From Ctenosaura bakeri (taxonomy: Eukaryota > Chordata > Lepidosauria > Squamata > Iguanidae), in assembly GCA_948474755.1 (NCBI GenBank), contig CAOLHI010000361.1:310001-374000 (forward strand): a stretch of DNA of 64,000 nt, written 5' to 3'. This document shows positions 58,589 to 64,000 of this stretch, piece after piece (positions within the stretch are counted from its first letter, which is position 1; each line of letters opens with the position of its first letter). The notes below the pieces were generated by a model. That model ran no database searches, had not been told where the DNA came from, and was given only the letters and a program-made list of their open reading frames with translations. Made by a program: the position numbers and the translations under genes.

Positions 58589-59097
58589 TTAATTCAAAAA
58601 TGTCAAATGTTACAAATTGGAATACTAGTTCACAAGCATAAATAAATTAAATTCATTTGATTCATTACGTTATAATTAAGTAACTCAAAAATTAAAATGT
58701 TAATGTTGGGCCAGACCACGCAATTTACAGAGAATGGCATGGAGGTGATCCTGTTTGACCTTGAGGGGAACACATTTTGTTACTGGCTCCTTCTAACGGT
58801 CTATTTCTGTTTTTTAAAGTTGCCTTCCTCCAACCTGGATTTCTTCCCAAATGGGCTACAAATCTTATAATAGCACTGTTGCCTGGAAACTGTGGGAGCC
58901 CAGCCTTGTCTGAGAATGGTCAGGTTGAGGAAGATCATCCCAAAGCATGGGAACTCATCCTAGAATCTATTCAGTTCTATTTGCCACTCATCTGCATCTT
59001 TGTTTTTTATACGTGCATCAACATGTACACTTCATTCACTCTTCAAATGCCTTGTTTGTTAAAGATAAGAGATGCAACTGATTTATTAACTGATTAA

Positions 59098-60265
59098 CTG
59101 ATGTAGCATATCTCGATTTCAGTAAGGCCTTTGACAAAGTTCCCCATGACATTCTTGCATCGAAGCTAGTAAAATGTGGGCTAGACAGGGCTACTGTTAA
59201 TTGGATATGTAATTGGTTGACCGACCGAACCCAAAGGGTGATCACGGATGGCTGCTTTTCATCCTGGAGAGAAGTGACTAGTGGGGTGCCACAAGGTTCT
59301 GTCCTGGGCCCAGTGCTGTTCAATATTTTTATCAATGACTTAGATGAAGGAATAGAGGGCATGCTCATCAAATTTGCAGATGACACCAAATTGGGAGGGG
59401 TTGCTAATATGCCAGAGGACAGGATCAAAATTCAAAATGACCTGGATAGATTGGAGAGCTGGGCCAGGGCGAACAAAATGAAATTCAACAGAGAGAAATG
59501 TAAGGTCCTACACTTAGGCAGAAATAATGGAATACAGAAATATAGGATGGGGGACACGTGGCTGGATAGCAGTACGTGTGAAAGGGATCTAGGAGTCTTC
59601 ATAGACCACAAGCTGAACATGAGTCAGCAGTGTGATGCGGCAGCCAAGAAAGCCAATGCAATTCTCGGCTGCATCAACAGGAGTATGGTGTCTAGATCGA
59701 GGGAGGTACTGGTACCACTCTACTCTGCTTTGGTTAGACCCCATCTTGAATACTGTGTCCAGTTCTGGGCACCCCAATTCAAGAAGGATATTGACAAGCT
59801 GGAGCAAGTCCAGAGGAGGGTGACCAAAATGGTGAGAGGCCTGGAAAACATGCCCTATGAGGATAGACTGAGAGAGCTGGGTATGTTTAGTCTGCAGAAA
59901 AGGAGGTTAAGAGGGGACATGATAGCCATGTTTAAATATTTGAAGGGATGCCACGTAGAGGAAGGAGGGGGCTTGTTTTCTGCTGCTCCAGAAACCAGGA
60001 CAAGGAGCAATGGATTCAAGCTGCAGGAAAGGAGATTCCACCTGAACCTCAGGAAGAACTTCCTGACAGTCAGGGCTGTCCGGCAGTGGAATCTGCTGCC
60101 TCGGAGAGTAGTGGAGTCTCCTACCTTGGAGGTTTTTAAGCAGAGGCTTGATGGCCATCTGTCGGGAGTGCTTTGAGGGTGTTCCTGCATGACAGGGAGT
60201 TGGACTGGATGGCCCGTGTGGTCTCTTCCAACTCTACATTTCTATGATTCTATGATTCTATGATT
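59098..60265 (+). mobile_element. CR1 LINE, 5'-truncated, long open reverse transcriptase frame
   Basis: From 59100 to 60176 one frame is open for 358 codons plus a stop. It contains [39 protein letters not shown], the catalytic FADDTKLGG near 59373, [53 protein letters not shown] and ending [14 protein letters not shown]. These are CR1 ORF2 motifs in order. The 3' UTR is short and ends with ATTCTATG octamers, the CR1 signature, at about 60236-60265. The N-terminal endonuclease and early RT are missing, so it is dead on arrival despite the open frame. It is a relatively young insertion. Confidence 0.95.
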
Positions 60266-62517
60266 TCAGTTAGACAGCATTGATCCATGCAAGTACAGCA
60301 ATAAGTTACAAAGCTTGGTCAGTGAATCATTCTTACTCTCAACCTAAAATTTCTAAGAGTCTCTGAGCCACTTTTTGGCACAATTGATTCACTGTGTCCT
60401 TTCTGCCCCTACACTACCAGTCAAGAAGTGTGGTCTACAAAGATCAGTGATAGAGAACAGACTCTTCCTACAGTGAATCCATTCTGGCTTTTAATCCAAA
60501 CTTTAACAGAGCTATCCAAGATGCTGAACCTTGTGTATAGGATTCAGCATATTAAACACTCCTTTAAAATATGACCCAAATAGACCTAGAACAGATTTGC
60601 GACCCCATTGGCATGGATGTTCACCTATTTTCCTCCTTTAATCACACCCATCTCCTCCCCTGCTCTTCCTTAATTACTGGAAAATTTATTCTGTAACTCA
60701 TTTTGTTTAAATATTTACCAAAAAAACACAGTCTGGCATTTTGCCTATATATTAAATTCCACAATACATTCTAAATCTATGTGCCTATTCTCTGTGCATT
60801 TTCTAAAAGATTATAATGAATCTAAATGCTTTTCAGCCTCTTAACAGTCTGATAAGTCACAACGTCCCTCCTGATTCTTCCTCTGTGGAAAGGATTTGGA
60901 GGGGAAGAGCAGCTATCCTTGTAGAAGATATTACAATAAAGGGCTCATTCAGCAGAGAAATAGGGACACTATCTACTTATTTCAGAATCCTTTAATGTTG
61001 GCATGCATTTTAGCAGTCATGAGTTACTGCATTCTGCAAATGCAATCTTTCCACGTGCCTATAATAATGGAAAAAATTTTCTCTGTTTCCAGCACTCTTT
61101 CTTCCACTTACCTACATTGTAGTATATGCTAATTCTAACCATAAAATACAAAGTTCTCATTTAAAGAACATTAGTCACACTCACTTTAAAAGGAAAGAAA
61201 TGACAGTAGCTCTCTTCCCCCTCCTGTGCTGCAAAGATGTCCATGTTAATTGTTCACAGCCCTAAATCCCAAGGCCATAGATTGTGTTATGTAAAGTAAT
61301 TATGTACTCAAATCCTATTACTAAGTATTTTCTTTAAAAAAAAATAAATATTGTGATTGAGCATCCGGATTACGTGTCATGTGATGAGTCAGTCCACATC
61401 TGAGTACTGCAAAATTTGACTGAGCACTTGAATGATTAAATGAATGAACTAATGCAAAAGTGGTAGCACTGATCATGACCAACTGAGATCACACAAAGGG
61501 AGACTGTGGGAGCTAAGAACTAAAGGACACATAGAGTTCATTCAGTACAAGATCTATGCTCACCAACACACATCTTTTTTCATTCATTCTTACAGAACAT
61601 GAAAATAACGTCATTACCAATGCACTACATTCCAAAATTTTCTGTGCTGTCTTTCCAGTTTACCTCAGACAATATTCTCTTTTGTCTGTGTATTTAAATG
61701 TACTTGCAGCACCAATATATTTAGCCTTGAAAGGAAGATGAAGTGTTAAGTCATTTAATATTGTCTGTTATCTTTAGCTGAATAGTTCAGAGGAGGAGAT
61801 GTTGTAGCTAAGAGTTTTTAAAGATACTTTTGCCCATTATAATTTAAGATTTCATGGAATCTAACCTTAGAGGTACAGGTGTCTATACAGCCCATCACAC
61901 AGAAGTATCGAGGGCACATGTGTTCACTCATTTGCATGGGTGGAAGGAGGAAAAGGATGGGATGGGAAGAGAGGAAGGTGTACAGTTCACTCACTCACAA
62001 GGGCAGGAGGTCTAAAGGGATGGGACAGATCTACCTTTTCTCCCTCCTCCCACTCCTCCATCCCATTACCTTCCCCTGTCCACACAAGTGAGTAAGCTGG
62101 GCCCAGCCACCCCATCAGAACAGGTACTTTTTTTAATGTGTGTTAAATACACTTTGGGGAGCTTATGACATTTGCAGGTTTTCCACTTGCGCAGGGGCCC
62201 TCCGCCCAATGCTAGTTTCCTCCACCCAATACTAGTTGCCCAATGCTAGTTTCTTTTCCTGTGAGTAGGGGATTATTAAAGGTTTCCTCTCATTCTTGAT
62301 ATTTTTTCTCGTTTTACTATTTACACTAATTCTCCAGAATCTCATAGAGAACAGCTCAGCCTTGTCAGAAACCAGCCTGGGTGGCTCTGTAACAGCCAGC
62401 ACAAGCCCCAACCCAACATGGAAATATCACCTCCATAGGAGTAGGGCCAGTAGAGGCCAAGATGTATAAGCCTATCTCCTTCTCCTCCCCTGGTGACCTG
62501 GATTCAAATTCTGACTG

Positions 62518-63693
62518 TGTTACTGCCCCACACACCTCCCAGATTTGATACAACAATAAATTGGTGGATTGTGATTTAATTGGCATTAATATGGGAATCA
62601 GCTGCTATTAAACTGACCCTGCTGTGAGCTGGTTGCTGGGCTCGAATAAGAGGGCAACAAATGGTCAGTCATGTTGGCCAGCAATCCTGCCCGCCCCCTG
62701 GGTATGGTGAGATCAGAGGCAGGATATCAATGGAGATTCCAAATGCAAAAGGACCGCTACCAGCTTTGACAAGCAATGTCAAACAAAGGGAGGTTGGAAG
62801 TGATGGATGGAGGAAGCAGGAAGATTTTTGATATGAGGCAGGAAGATTTTTAACAAATCAAGCATCTTGACCACCTTGCCCTCCAACCTGAGTTCTCCCA
62901 GACTTCCCCATCCTGTTCCAGATGCAAAGCTGTCATACATCCATTGATGCATTTATCACCTACATGCCAAAATAATTAGCATACTTCCCTCATACATTAG
63001 GACCATCAATTCATTCCATCCATCACTTCCAACCTCCCTTTGTTTGTTTGACCAAAGAGCCATCTGCCTCCAAGCTCTCATATCAAAGGGGGGACACAAG
63101 GTATTTATAACCTGGGACCATCACCCTATGGATTCCCATGCAAATGCCTCCTTAGTTAATCTTAATTCCAAAAGTTCACGGTTCTGTCGAAACAATGTTT
63201 CATCAGTTGGTTCTGTGAGACAATGCTTGAGCCTTTCCAGAAATCTCCACTTCAAACCAGAGAAAGGGTATTTAAACCCTGAAGTTTTCTTTGTTAGACA
63301 CGGTGCATCAATTGCTTTCACCCACTCTGTCACTCTGCCTCTTGATTTGTGCTGTCTTTGATTCTTCCAGTGCTCTGAGGAAAGATAAATATTGCCCATT
63401 TTACCCTGACATCTCCACTACCCACCTTTCCTCCCTATCTCTTCAGTTAGCTTTGTGTGAGTGGGTGTAGTCCTGAGTGCTTGTCTGATTTTCCCATAAT
63501 AAAAACACAATTTAGCTATTTATGTCTCTCTGACTTTCTTCCCTCAGTGACCCCATAAGGCATTGGTTAAAAGATCTTTCTGGTTATCCCACCTTTTGCG
63601 GTATTCTTGATTAGAACTAAACAATTCCCTATTTTTATACTTATTTGCAAGTACTGCTATAGGACCTCATGGGGTCCCATGTGTTGGGTAACA
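62518..63693 (+). mobile_element. Solo LTR, family copy 3 (about 1176 bp)
   Basis: Starts TGTTACTGC, identical over nine bases to copy 1, and ends GGGTAACA. Flanks ACTG (62514-62517) and ACTA (63694-63697) agree at 3 of 4. An AATAAA is at 63498-63503 and a possible TATTTAAA box at 63269-63276. The 3' part parallels copies 1 and 2: GTGACCCCATAAGGCATTGG, TTAAAAGATCTTTCTGGTTA and ATGGGGTCCC before the end. It is longer because its 5' half carries extra sequence with a large inverted repeat (62779-62815 and 63015-63052) and a short direct repeat GAGGCAGGAAGATTTTT at about 62836-62852. The left boundary is less certain than for the other copies. Confidence 0.68.
62779..63052. repeat. Long inverted repeat inside LTR copy 3
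   Basis: GTCAAACAAAGGGAGGTTGG plus AAGTGATGGATGGA (62779-62812) is reversed as TCCATCCATCACTTCC and AACCTCCCTTTGTTTG (63017-63050). The arms are about 35 bp with a loop of about 205 bp. Confidence 0.85.
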
Positions 63694-63744
63694 ACTACTG
63701 ATAAGTTACTAATCTGCAACTGGGTTGCAGTCCAACTAAATCTG

Positions 63745-63910
63745 TTTTAAAAATTTTAAGTGTTTTAAACTGCTTTTAATTATGCTTTTAAATGTCTTTA
63801 ATTCTTTCTTAATTTCTGTAAACTAATGTTTCAGGGTTTTTTTTTAATTATCGTAAGATGCCTTCAGTCCCATCTTCAGCAAGGAAGGATATAAATTCAA
63901 TCAATTAGTC
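63745..63910 (+). mobile_element. L2-like LINE 3' end fragment
   Basis: TTTTAAGTGTTTTAAACTGC, TTTTAATTATGCTTTTAAAT, then CGTAAGATGCCTTCAGTCCC and GGAAGGATATAAATTCAATC resemble the 3' ends of L2-like LINEs ('CGCCTTGAGTCCC ... GCGGGATATAAAT'). Confidence 0.5.
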
Positions 63911-64000
63911 AGTCAATCACTCTGGAGGTCTCCATGTTGCCCATCCCTGTCGCCAAATACTGAATCTGGGATCTTATGCATGCAAAACAGATAGATACTC

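Larger units (their letters stand above)
57102..64000. other. MYRIP: Upstream of first MYRIP exon seen: intron
   Basis: The acceptor at 57102 means MYRIP intron continues upward from here. It holds the SINE at 57970, the 84-bp duplication, the CR1 LINE, LTR copy 3 and an L2-like end. I looked for exons encoding the Rab-binding zinc finger (paired CxxC motifs, KFNVCKSC-like) on the minus strand and did not see them. Nothing was recognised in 57102-57969, 58191-58427, 58589-59097 or 60266-62513. Confidence 0.6.

Overview
The window reads as intron-rich vertebrate DNA from a squamate reptile (lizard or snake). The order-level call rests on the repeats: a decayed Bov-B/RTE LINE, several tRNA-derived SINEs that end in a Bov-B-like 3' tail, a CR1 LINE, L2-like LINEs, and a Ty1/copia retrotransposon. 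I could not settle the species. I see no bacterial-type operon, CRISPR array, tRNA or rRNA gene.

The only host gene I can support is MYRIP (myosin VIIA and Rab interacting protein, also called exophilin-8 or Slac2-c), on the minus strand. Eight coding exons lie at 57101-56965, 52483-52406, 50117-50017, 49385-49305, 47492-47340, 27697-27520, 23612-22969 and 17547-17308. All have AG acceptors and GT donors, and their phases join without a break into 537 codons. They cover the segment just after the N-terminal zinc finger, the helix region behind it, the central linker and the acidic stretch ahead of the C-terminal region. I saw neither the zinc-finger exons (expected above 57101) nor the C-terminal exons (expected below 17308).

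From low to high coordinates: 1-1940, L1 3' end with a SINE inside it; 2462-4339, copia 3' LTR plus reverse transcriptase/RNase H; 4.4-17.3 kb, mostly unassigned DNA with pogo-like and hAT-like MITEs, SINE copies and a triple hairpin repeat; 17.3-27.7 kb, three MYRIP exons, a solo LTR and hairpin MITEs; 27.7-47.3 kb, a 19.6-kb intron holding a decayed Bov-B LINE, two GC-rich inverted-repeat elements, a composite hAT-like element and a decayed L2-like LINE; 47.3-57.1 kb, five exons with a second solo LTR; 57.1-64 kb, a CR1 LINE with a long open frame and a third solo LTR.

I did not find a previously undescribed gene system. The most notable points are a vertebrate copia element with intact catalytic motifs, three solo LTRs of one family all antisense to MYRIP, a near-perfect 170-bp palindrome in a MYRIP intron, and a cluster of unusual hairpin and tandem structures.
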